Source of the DNA: Thermoplasmata archaeon
Lineage (GTDB): Archaea > Thermoplasmatota > Penumbrarchaeia > JAEHCK01
Assembly: GCA_020696345.1 (NCBI GenBank)
Contig: JAEHCK010000002.1
Coordinates: forward strand, 24,647 to 88,646
Reading direction: 5' to 3'
DNA length: 64,000 nt
The notes beneath the pieces are model-generated. The model had not been told where the DNA came from, made no database searches, and saw only the letters and a list, made by a program, of their open reading frames with translations. Shown piece after piece: positions 1 through 9,900 of the stretch (positions are counted from its first letter, which is position 1; each line of letters opens with the position of its first letter). Position numbers and translations under genes: made by a program.

Positions 1-64
1 GTTACTTGATAATCCAAATCAAAATATATTTGATTCCCCATCAACATACTTCGGGGCGAAAACC

Positions 65-553
65 ATGCCAAAATACCACATGCACAAACACGAGCGCGAA
101 ATAACGAATGAAAATGAATTGATCGAAGTATTACAAAATGGCAAATTTACCACGATCGCCATGTGCAGGGATAATGAACCATATATAGTCACACTCAGCT
201 ATGGCTATGATAAAAACAATAATGCGTTATACTTTCACGCAGCATTAAAAGGCCTGAAACTGGAGTTCATAAAACATAACCCGAGCGTATGTGGAACCGT
301 AATTGAAGATCTCGGATATGTTGAAGATGAATGTGAACAACATTTTAGATCGGTTGTATTCCGGGGAAAGATATCAATTATTGGTAATTTGGATGATAAA
401 AAACATGGTTTGGATATCTTACTAGATCATTTGGAAAAGAATCCGGACCCCATAAAAATAAGAAATATAAAAAACGATGACAGTTATAATAAAATAACAA
501 TGCTGAAATTTGAGATCACAGAAATAACAGGAAAAACGACTAAAAAGAAATGA
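65..553 (+). CDS. Pyridoxamine 5'-phosphate oxidase-family FMN-binding protein (NimA-like)
   Basis: 162-aa ORF; split-barrel pattern (TIAMCRDNEPYIVTLSYGYD, ALYFHAALKGLKLEFIKHNPSVCGTV). Confidence 0.8.
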   Translation: MPKYHMHKHEREITNENELIEVLQNGKFTTIAMCRDNEPYIVTLSYGYDKNNNALYFHAALKGLKLEFIKHNPSVCGTVIEDLGYVEDECEQHFRSVVFRGKISIIGNLDDKKHGLDILLDHLEKNPDPIKIRNIKNDDSYNKITMLKFEITEITGKTTKKK

Positions 554-576
554 ATGATTGAGATCTTTGGAGGCTA

Positions 577-750
577 ATGGTGCCGGATTTTAATAACGAA
601 CTTTGTGATAACTGCGGGGGGTGTGCGGCAGTATGCCCGACAAACGCAATCACGGTGTTCTTTGATATAATTGAAGTTGACCTGGAGCTCTGTAATGATT
701 GTTTAGTATGTCAAAAGGTCTGTCCGGTCAAGGCAATTAGCAAGAAATAA
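577..750 (+). CDS. Small 2[4Fe-4S] ferredoxin
   Basis: Hand translation MVPDFNNELCDNCGGCAAVCPTNAITVFFDIIEVDLELCNDCLVCQKVCPVKAISKK; two CxxCxxCxxxCP motifs; not in the ORF track. Confidence 0.85.
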   Translation: MVPDFNNELCDNCGGCAAVCPTNAITVFFDIIEVDLELCNDCLVCQKVCPVKAISKK

Positions 751-807
751 TTAGGATACAATTATGAAATTTGATAATGATGGATTTGGAATCATTGATG
801 GATTAAT

Positions 808-1929
808 ATGAACTTTGATCATGATATAATCATTGTTGGAGCAGGCCCTGCAGGGCTTAATGCAGGACATTATGCAGCAAAATCCGGCGCAAAAGTGTTA
901 ATTTTGGATAAAAAAGATGAGCTTGGAAGACCGGTACGATGTGCAGAAGCGATAATTGAAAGTATTATCAAGGATTCCAATATTGATCCAAAACCGGAAT
1001 TTATTTCAAATTACATAAATAATTTGATGTGTGTATCCTCCAAGGGTAAGATAATAACTGTAAAAACAAAACTAATGGGTTATGTACTGGATCGGGTCAA
1101 ATTTGAGCAATATCTTGGCCGTCGAGCAGAGAAGAATAACGCTGAAATTCAACTTAGGAGAACAGTAATTGGATTTAACAAGAACAAATTATTAATATCG
1201 AAAAATAATGGTAAATCACAGAAGGTTATTACAGGTAAGATAATCATTGCCGCAGATGGTGTGGAATCTCGAATTGCTCGCTGGGGCGGTATTGATACTA
1301 CACTAAAAATTAACGACATTGCGGTATGCTTTCAATATCATATGAAGGATATAGAGGTTGATGCACGTACAGTTGAATTTTATTGGGGACAGAAATATTC
1401 ACCGCATGGTTATATCTGGATTTTTCCAAAATCGGAAAATTCGGCAAATGTTGGCATTGCTTCTATTGGGAAAAATAATTACAATCTAAAAATACTATTA
1501 AAAAAATTCTTAGCATCACGGTCGCCAAAAAGTAAGATCGTGTCTGAAAGTTTTGGATGTATACCTCAATGTATGCCGCCAAAACCAGTTGTGAAGAATA
1601 ATCTAATTTTAATAGGTGATGCAGGCCGTGTGGCAATTCCAGTAACTGGTGCAGGTATAGGAAACGCTATGTTGACGGGCAAGTGGGCAGGAAATATCAC
1701 CGGGGAAATAATTACTAATAACTTAAATTTAAATGAGTTATACAAATATGAAAAATTGATGGATAAAATACGAAAAAAAATCAAGCGTGCAAATCTCTTA
1801 AAACAAAAAATAATAAATGATGATAACATTTTCAACTTCTATTTTGCACTGCTTGCACCAATCCCATATATATACAAGTTGAGCCCAAAATTAGTTGAAA
1901 ACTTCTTGTTGAAGAATATAAGATATTAA
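808..1929 (+). CDS. Geranylgeranyl reductase family protein (digeranylgeranylglycerophospholipid reductase-like)
   Basis: N-terminal GAGPAGLNAGHYAAKSG FAD motif, RCAEA motif, LIGDAGR...GAGIGNAMLTG. Confidence 0.85.
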   Translation: MNFDHDIIIVGAGPAGLNAGHYAAKSGAKVLILDKKDELGRPVRCAEAIIESIIKDSNIDPKPEFISNYINNLMCVSSKGKIITVKTKLMGYVLDRVKFEQYLGRRAEKNNAEIQLRRTVIGFNKNKLLISKNNGKSQKVITGKIIIAADGVESRIARWGGIDTTLKINDIAVCFQYHMKDIEVDARTVEFYWGQKYSPHGYIWIFPKSENSANVGIASIGKNNYNLKILLKKFLASRSPKSKIVSESFGCIPQCMPPKPVVKNNLILIGDAGRVAIPVTGAGIGNAMLTGKWAGNITGEIITNNLNLNELYKYEKLMDKIRKKIKRANLLKQKIINDDNIFNFYFALLAPIPYIYKLSPKLVENFLLKNIRY

Positions 1930-2011
1930 TATTAATAACTGAGTATATTTTAATATTTTAATGATAAAAATGTTGAATATGCCTTGATAATAATAAGTTG
2001 TTCTATATATC

Positions 2012-2200
2012 GTTGGGATGGCGGGATGTTGTAAATGATACTGAGATATCGGGATGCATAAATGATTTAACGTAAATAAATCAAACATCCTAATAATAGA
2101 TCGTAACGTCCAACATCCTAACAATTAATCGAAATGTAGAACATCCCAATAATAAATCGAAATATAGAACATTCTAGTAATTAATCGAAATGTAGAACTT
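2012..2200. repeat. 28-bp-period array with an orientation switch (locus 1)
   Basis: gggatg units at 2023 and 2051; then aacatcc units at 2084, 2112, 2140, 2168, 2196, exact 28-bp spacing. Confidence 0.8.
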
Positions 2201-2204
2201 ACCA

Positions 2205-3557
2205 TCAATCAAACAACAACTTCTCTGCAACCTTCGCAACAGGTTCGATATACTTCTTATCAGTTGCTACCATCACTGCCCAATCGGGAATATTTCTCTG
2301 CTGTAACGCCTTGGCCAGCGGTGTATATTTTGACAATGGTTTGACTGTTTTATCCAAGATATTGATATCAGTTTGATGAATTCGCGGCTCTGAGACCTTC
2401 AGTTCTTTTAACGGTATGTCGATTATCACATGGCCTTTCGGCACACCGGCTCGTGCAGCTATGGCATCTTCTAATGCCAGACGTTTATCGGGTGTTTCAA
2501 GTCTTAATAGCGCTTCACGTGTTGCATCATCCAAGTCGGTATGTTTCAGATGAAATGCGCGTTTGAACAGGTGCCGATATAGCAAAAATGTAATTAATTC
2601 GCCCTGAAGACCGCCAAGCTTGATAAATTTATGTACAAGCTCGGCCTCGGAACAGACGAGGAACTCTCGCAACTGCTCGGCGCCTAAACGCTCCAGAGCA
2701 CGTGATAACATGAGTTCTGCGATCCGAACGGTCTTATGAAAATATACAGAGGAGTACATCAAAGTTCTTGCAACCAGCATGCCTTCCACGGCAGATAGGC
2801 CGTGTTTATTGATCACGAGGTCGTTATTAAAAACTTCGATCGTCTGTATAAGCCTGTCGATATCCAAAACACCATAAGCCACCCCGGTATAATGCGAATC
2901 CCTCAGCAGATAGTCGATCTGATCTGCATCGATCGTGCTGTGGATAATTTGGTAAAGATACTTCTTTGTATTGAAGAATTGTTGATTATCATGTATTGGT
3001 AGATCTTCAGTTAGCTTGATCATGCCGTCAAACTCTCTCGATTCAGTGCAAATTAGATCTATCACTTTTGCAGGATCAATATTATGGTTTTCCAATATAT
3101 CGGAAATACTTTTTCTTGGTATATGGTTCAGGACCTGCTTATGATCATCATCGAGGATCTCTTCCTCACCTAATATTATCATGCGTGTCAGATCAGTATG
3201 TGTCAAGCCCAACCGTGTGCTGAAAAGATATTCTAAGGTATGAGAGTACGGTCCGTGCCCTATATCATGTAACAATGCAGCGGCAGCCACTAACGATCGT
3301 TCATCTTCATCAAGGTTCAGCGCGTTTGCCATGCGTGCGGCAACATGATAGGTGCCCAAGGAGTGTTCAAGACGTGTATGGTTTGCACCCGGGAAAACCA
3401 AATATGCCAGACCAAGTTGGTGGATACTGTTCAGGCGCTGAAGCTCCGGGGTTTCCAATAATCTCAGGAATGGTTGTATCAATTTGATGGTGCCATGTAC
3501 GGTGTCATGGATGATCTTATATTCCACATCTGGTGTGCTATCACTTGAATGAGGCAT
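2205..3557 (-). CDS. HD-domain phosphohydrolase (dNTPase/SAMHD1-like)
   Basis: NHTRLEHSLGTYHVA, LLHDIGHGPYSHTLE, STIDADQIDYLLRDSHYTG. Confidence 0.85.
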   Translation of the reverse strand: MPHSSDSTPDVEYKIIHDTVHGTIKLIQPFLRLLETPELQRLNSIHQLGLAYLVFPGANHTRLEHSLGTYHVAARMANALNLDEDERSLVAAAALLHDIGHGPYSHTLEYLFSTRLGLTHTDLTRMIILGEEEILDDDHKQVLNHIPRKSISDILENHNIDPAKVIDLICTESREFDGMIKLTEDLPIHDNQQFFNTKKYLYQIIHSTIDADQIDYLLRDSHYTGVAYGVLDIDRLIQTIEVFNNDLVINKHGLSAVEGMLVARTLMYSSVYFHKTVRIAELMLSRALERLGAEQLREFLVCSEAELVHKFIKLGGLQGELITFLLYRHLFKRAFHLKHTDLDDATREALLRLETPDKRLALEDAIAARAGVPKGHVIIDIPLKELKVSEPRIHQTDINILDKTVKPLSKYTPLAKALQQRNIPDWAVMVATDKKYIEPVAKVAEKLLFD

Positions 3558-3612
3558 GTTCGATAGAATTAAGTTTGCGTATTAATTAGTATCGGTTCAC
3601 TAAAATAAGATA

Positions 3613-3695
3613 ATGACTGTTGGGCTTTTTGAACCAAAGACAAAAAAATACAGGAACTTTAGAAATACGCACAAAACTATTGCCCAACAGTCATT
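3613..3695. repeat. 83-bp segment bounded by a 14-bp perfect inverted repeat
   Basis: aatgactgttgggc (3613-3626) and gcccaacagtcatt (3682-3695). Confidence 0.7.
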
Positions 3696-3780
3696 GTGGG
3701 GGTATATTGGGGGAGGAGTATATTTAATCGTGAATTATCTGGTTGTCACCTCGTACTGGTCATTTTTAATTTATTCTCAA

Positions 3781-4944
3781 TTATCTAATAAGTTGGATGT
3801 CCCATCTATTCAAATTATTGTCATCGATACCTGGGTCGAATTTACTTTTTACTCTAGTCAGATTAAATTTTGAATTTTTATTAATACTTTTTACCGAGTC
3901 GTTGCTATCCAGCCCTGTTAAGATTGCAATTACCTTGACCCTATCGTGAAGGCATGGATCCAAACGCGCACCAATAATGACCTCCACTTTTTTATTAAGA
4001 TCTTTTGTGATGCCATTTGCGATCAATTCGGTGCTTTTCAATGTCAGGTTCGCGCCACTTGTAATATGTACCAACGCTCCGGTAACTTTTTTGAAATCGC
4101 AAGAGTATAGAGGATTATTGATAGTATTACGAATAATGGTTTCAGGATCTAATGTGGAGGCTTCCCCGTATAATATGGTGGCTGTACCTCCCGAATTCAT
4201 AACCGACTTTAGATCTGCAAAATCAAGATTTATTAAAGATGGCTCGGTAATGGTCTCTGTTACACCGACTATTATTTCGGCGATCAACTGGTCTATCATG
4301 CCAAAGGCCTCGTTGATCGGTTTATTGCCCACATATTGCATCAATTTATTATTATCCAGAACGATCGTGCTGTTGGCAACCTGTCTAAGGTTTCGAACCC
4401 CGATCTTAGCCTTGGAACAGCGGTCGCGTTCGATGTTAAATGGTGTTGTTACTATTGCGATCACGATCGCACCTGCATCTTTTGCGATCTGAGCAAGAAT
4501 TGGCGCTGAACCCGTACCGGTGCCACCGCCCATACCGGCTATCACGAATAGAAGGTTCGTATCTTTTAATATACCTTCAAAGACCTTTCGCGAAACCTCC
4601 ATACTGCGTCGTGCGATCTCCGGGTCGCCACCTGCGCCACGGCCTTGTGTTAGATTCTTGCCGATCAAGATCTTTTTATTAGTATTGGCCAGCTGAAGCG
4701 CCTGGAGATCTGTATTAACCGCGATGATCTCTGCACCATGAATGCCCATATTGTTCAATAAACTGACACTATTATTCCCGGCACCACCGGTACCTATCAC
4801 CATGATCTTTGGACAACCGATCAATTGTTCTTCGGTGGTATCAATATCGGCGTCTGTATCTAAAATACCGGGGATCTCATCTTCTCTGTTAATCACCACA
4901 GCGGTTGAATCTGCTTCCATAACAATACCTTCCATCATTAGCAT
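3781..4944 (-). CDS. ftsZ: Cell division protein FtsZ
   Basis: GTGGAGNNSV, GMGGGTGTGSAPILAQ tubulin signature; start may be internal (about 4926). Confidence 0.95.
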   Translation of the reverse strand: MLMMEGIVMEADSTAVVINREDEIPGILDTDADIDTTEEQLIGCPKIMVIGTGGAGNNSVSLLNNMGIHGAEIIAVNTDLQALQLANTNKKILIGKNLTQGRGAGGDPEIARRSMEVSRKVFEGILKDTNLLFVIAGMGGGTGTGSAPILAQIAKDAGAIVIAIVTTPFNIERDRCSKAKIGVRNLRQVANSTIVLDNNKLMQYVGNKPINEAFGMIDQLIAEIIVGVTETITEPSLINLDFADLKSVMNSGGTATILYGEASTLDPETIIRNTINNPLYSCDFKKVTGALVHITSGANLTLKSTELIANGITKDLNKKVEVIIGARLDPCLHDRVKVIAILTGLDSNDSVKSINKNSKFNLTRVKSKFDPGIDDNNLNRWDIQLIR

Positions 4945-5129
4945 TAAATTGATCTATTGTTCATATTTACCCAAAGTTCGATTATTTGATATTGATTACA
5001 ATCCGAGAGATTCATATTATGCCTCTGTTCCATTTTCTTTCTAAGAATATCAATGACATTATCATCGAACTTTATTTTTTCAAGCATATTCTTTTCCTCT
5101 TGTTCTCATGACCGGCTAGCGTATTGAGT

Positions 5130-5200
5130 TAGGGGGTAGGGGACCAACCTGTGCTTGGCAGTATAGGATCGGCCCCCTGATTCTCACCGATTATCGTTTA
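5130..5200. other. Possible structured intergenic element, strand uncertain
   Basis: agggggtaggggaccaacctgtgcttggcagtataggatcggccccct: outer AGGGGG/CCCCCT pairing with a smaller inner helix. Confidence 0.3.
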
Positions 5201-5294
5201 AGTCCTCTTTGAGTGCATCCCATTATTCTCATAACGCATCCCTGGCCCTCTAGCAAGGCTATATTAGCAAATAAATGAACATTGAACTTGATAG

Positions 5295-5717
5295 TTATTT
5301 ATTATACATATCATTAACAGCTTTTTTTTCTGCCAGTTCGTTTTGGTAATCGAACCGTGCAACCTTCAGTTGTTTCCATTTAGATAAATAGAAATCTTCC
5401 ATCGAAGTCAGAAACCGATCCAATGACAGATGGATCGCGTTCTCAACATTTAACACATCTCCGGTGGAGACAAAATCCAATAATCTATTAACTGTATTAC
5501 TAGGAAGATGGATGACGACCTTTTGCGAAGTAGGATCCTTAATATTTTCAGAAATGAAGTTCTCCAAGGCCAATCTAATGACCTGTGAACGGGATTTGAT
5601 ATCATGACTAAGTATGATCGAATCGATATCTTCCACTTGATCGGGGGTAAGCCGAATTGTGACCTTTTCAGTATTTAAACCCAAAGGATAACGCCCTCCG
5701 AAGATATTATATATCAA
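5295..5717 (-). CDS. Ribbon-helix-helix (CopG/NikR-like) transcriptional regulator
   Basis: KVTIRLTPDQVEDIDSIILSHDIKSRSQVIRLALENFI. Confidence 0.75.
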   Translation of the reverse strand: MIYNIFGGRYPLGLNTEKVTIRLTPDQVEDIDSIILSHDIKSRSQVIRLALENFISENIKDPTSQKVVIHLPSNTVNRLLDFVSTGDVLNVENAIHLSLDRFLTSMEDFYLSKWKQLKVARFDYQNELAEKKAVNDMYNK

Positions 5718-6306
5718 GAACGGTCAAAGATGATATTATTGCCAGACAATGATTAGCCATCATTATTATTAATGTCGGTCAAATGTAAGGCAAGTTTGCA
5801 TATACTTACATCTTATTTAAAACCTTCTTATACAAAACTGCGTTGCATAAGGGTGATAGAACAACTGTTGTATGGCAGGTGACAAATGAGTTAGTTACAC
5901 ATTCCCCGATCATTTATTTACTGCATTTTTGTGTTTTGATTTGGATATATGATGTTGAACAGTAGTCGAGATGAATTAATAACGAATCGTGGTCGAGCTG
6001 AATTTAAACTGGATCGTAATCGAGCTGAGTTGATTCCAGGATTTGTCTTTAAAACTAGGTTTCAATTAATCAATAATCGATCAAGGCATCTGCCAATCAA
6101 TAAAAAATCAAGACTACATCTCTACAATAACTTTGCTCGACTACAAAATAACAGTATGATATATTGAAATAATAAAACGCAAAACTTCATTTAACTTAAT
6201 TAGATTAGAAATATATCGAAAAATATATCTAAGTATCGTGATCTTTTGGAATGGCGCAATTGTTTGCTTTGTCGGTGAGTTGATAGTATAAAATGATGGT
6301 CTCTAT

Positions 6307-6840
6307 CTAGAAACCATCATTATCTGTATCCGGATCGTTCGGATCGGTTGCACCGTTCTCTACGCTGTCCACCAAGTGGTCATTATCGCTGTCCCAATCA
6401 TACTGATCGGTACCTTTTGCTGGTTCGTCGCCATCGAAAATGAAATCGTTGTCAGTATCTACTTCAGCTTCGGACTCTGATTCGCTTTCGCTCTCCGATT
6501 CGCTTTCAGACTCGCTCTCTGATTCACTTTCGGATTCGCTCTCTGATTCGCTTTCAGACTCGCTCTCCGATTCAGACTCGCTCTCTGATTCAGACTCACT
6601 TTCGGACTCGGCCTCAGATTCGGATTCGCTCTCTGATTCGGATTCGCTCTCTGAACCTTCTGCCTCGGCCTCGTTTTCGTTCTCACCTTCGCCTTCACTC
6701 CCCGGGGGTTTTTCGCCTCCATCGGCGCCACCCGGAGTGGTTCCGCCCAGAACAGGTCCGACAAAACTCCAGCCGATCAACAATACCATTGCGGCAAGTG
6801 TGATTAACAATATTACAGACATTGTCGACTCTTTTTTCAT
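6307..6840 (-). CDS. Secreted Ser-Glu dipeptide-repeat protein with C-terminal thrombospondin type 3-like repeats
   Basis: N-terminal hydrophobic segment, long (SE)n tract, then DTDNDFIFDGDEP...DSDNDHLVDSVENG...DTDNDGF. Confidence 0.7.
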   Translation of the reverse strand: MKKESTMSVILLITLAAMVLLIGWSFVGPVLGGTTPGGADGGEKPPGSEGEGENENEAEAEGSESESESESESESEAESESESESESESESESESESESESESESESESESESESESESESESEAEVDTDNDFIFDGDEPAKGTDQYDWDSDNDHLVDSVENGATDPNDPDTDNDGF

Positions 6841-6947
6841 TTCAATTCCTTCTATTATTTTCCTAATTGTAGTTAGTTATATATAAACTTTACATATTAT
6901 TTATTGATTTATTGGTATATAATGACATATATCACGACATTAAACAT

Positions 6948-9900
6948 TTACTTTTTTGGTTCGATCTTCTGAGCGGTAGGTGGAGCTGTAGGTGGCGTTG
7001 TGGGTTTTGCCGGAGCGGCAGCTGCGCTACCACCGGGCGGTAGCTGTGGTTGTTTTGGTGTTCCCTCTATTGCACTCGTCTCTGGTGTTTCCGGCGGTAA
7101 AGCTTGACCTCCACTGACGGGTCCACTTTCTAACGAGGATACACCCTTACGGTCCAAATCATCACCGAAATAGCTTGCATCATCCTCAACTTCATATGCC
7201 TCGCCAGGTTTCAAACCCTTGTCTTTTCCATATAAGCTCTCGCGCTCGGTTTTGGGTTTACGCTTACGCAGGATAACCAATACTGCAATTATCACAACGA
7301 TAATGATAATGATTATAAATATGCCGATCGCAATTGTAGCTGTACTTTCCTGACTCGTCGATTTTTCTCCATCGTCCTCTGCGTGTTTTACTTTGAATCT
7401 GATGGTATCTACAATGCCGGGTGCACCATTTGGCCCAATTCCACCATCTTGTACAAATAGTGTGAGGTTGTATGTTCCTTGTGAAAATGTATGTTCAAAT
7501 TTCAATTTCTCATCGCCGCCTGAATCTAATAGTTTATCCTCTTCAGTCCCCTGAGCTAACTTGGTGATATTTTTCGGGTCATCAAGGTCAAGATACCATT
7601 TGACTGTGATCTCATCGCCATCAGGATCCAGTGGGTAAGGCTGTGTTGTATAGATATTCAAGGATTTATCGGCGAAATACTCGCCATTTTTAGTTGGATT
7701 CTCGATATCAATGTCGGGTAAACTATTTTGGATCACTACCGATGTTTTGCCAATAGGGCCAAATTCAATACCGTCAAATGGCGTTATCTCAACCGTCCAG
7801 ACATCTCCTCGTGTGGTAACATCTGCCGGAATGGTTCTGATATCCTCGAATCGATCTTGGGTGTTATCATTCATAAGCCAGCGATATGTAAATGTGAGAT
7901 GGTCTCCATCCAGATCAACCTTTTGTGCAGGTTCAAGACATTCTAGCGGTGTTTTGGATGTTGGCATGCTGGGTACGATAATAACTTCCGGCACTTCAGG
8001 TATATTATTAACCACGGTGAATGTTATATTTTTAAATCCGGAGCGTGTGCCTTTACCCAATGCGAATACTTCAGCGTAATAGGTCGTACCATATTGTAAT
8101 GTTGTACTTAGGTTCTCATCTAAAATTTCAATACTTTTTCTTGAGATCTCTTCAGCTTCAAATATTTTCCTACCAGAACGATTATGTCCTTCCCAGACCG
8201 AAATTGTAAATTGATAATCATTAGAGATATGCATCCAACTCAATTCTGGTTTTATACTATGCGTTTCCCATTCATCAGGAATTATCGATTTGCCGGACTC
8301 GACCTTGAAATCATACGGCGGATCGAGTATCGACCTAATTAACGAGCGATCACTACAATCCAATACTTCTTGATTGAAACCATCATCGATCACACCCACT
8401 ATATAATAGTGGACGCCATATGTTAAATGAGTAATATCCCAAATGAATTGCCCCTTCGAACCGTCGTCATTTGCATATATGTAATCATTTTGATTTCTTT
8501 GGCCGTCGCCGTTAATATCTATTTGTATGGAATTCGCGTTTTCTGAAAGATTATTTACGAACGAGTTAGAATGGTATAAATATATCTTTGCGCCATCATC
8601 CAGGGCAGCTTCCGTACCCGAGTCCTCCCATTCTATTGAGAATAAAACATGACCGATATATTTAGTACTCCTTGGTGCGGTAATTCGTATATTCGGCGGT
8701 TCCGGTTTTTTCCAAAGTATATCGAGCGATCCGGGAGCATAACTGTATATTGTACTGACGCCATCTGTAATTACTCCGAAAATGGAATATTCCTCATCCG
8801 GCAGCTCATCTTCATCAAAGACCCAGGTATAACTATTGGGTGAATCATCCTCTTTGATGGTATCGGTAATTAATGTTCCGCTATATTTTTTGAATTTACC
8901 TTGATGATAATATAAGGAGATATCTGCATTATCGTCTACGTCCGAATCATCCCAGGTTATCGTGTACTCGCCGGTAACATCGTCAAGTGTTAGCCCGGTA
9001 TCCTTATCGGGATTCAGGAGTTTCAGGGTTGGTACTTGATTATACTCAAGAAAGATATCATGAATTTTTACCCGGCCTTCGGTGGGGCATTGGACCTCGA
9101 GTTTAATGGGGATATCTCCGTTTTCATCAACTTTATCCTGATGCTCTTTGATATAATTATTTAATTTTTGGCGGAATGGATTTGATGTCACCTCGGGTGA
9201 TACTGTCTCACCGTCTCCTACATTTAATGTACAGTTGTACCAGATGTTCAGATCATCAAACCGGATCCGGCCAGGTTCGCCGATCTTAACATCAAGGTTG
9301 AACTTGACCATTTCATTACCAAAATCGTCTAACCATAAGTTGTTTGCAACAAATTGCTCGTCATCCAATAGCTCTCTGATCGTATCTTTGAATGAACTGA
9401 CAAGCTTGGTGGATGGATTGCTTTTTGTTAGATCTTTCTCCGCCATTAACCATTTTGTATTTGCTGCATCTTCTTTGATCCCTATTCTCGTGGTAATTGG
9501 CATGTCTGATGGTATCATGGACCTGATCACAACATCCGCATCGGTGCCGTCTGTCCAGCCTTTGCCGCTGTTGCGTGTACACCAGACAACATAAAACTTA
9601 TTATTGAATACTATTGAGTTTGCATAGAAATCATCACGGCCAACACCATCACCGTCAAAGGGCGAGACGTCCTGGCGCACACTCCATTCATTACCATCCC
9701 AGTGACGAGTTACAATATCACCATCCGGGTTATCTGCCCAGCGCTCGCCTTGTTCGCGACGCCAGACCACATAGAGTTTGTTATTGAATATTGTGAGTTC
9801 TGGTTTGTTATCGTAACCGCCATTTGTTTCGGGATCTGTTAACTCGACGGGGTCGGTCCAATTGATGCCATCCTCGGTATAACGGATCACGATATCGTAA

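Noticed and set aside
2012-2200. Possible CRISPR array (28-bp periodicity)
   Set aside because: Spacing between conserved cores is the repeat period itself; no 30-40 bp unique spacers and no invariant long repeat.
5949-6167. 72-aa plus-strand ORF
   Set aside because: Made of imperfect nucleotide repeats (cgagctgaattt/aatcgagctgagtt); no RBS or family signal, treated as noncoding.
6440-6886. Plus-strand Ser-Asp-Leu repeat ORF (148 aa) and the second minus ORF 6459-6764
   Set aside because: Alternative frames of the SE dipeptide repeat; no initiation context and low-complexity artefacts.
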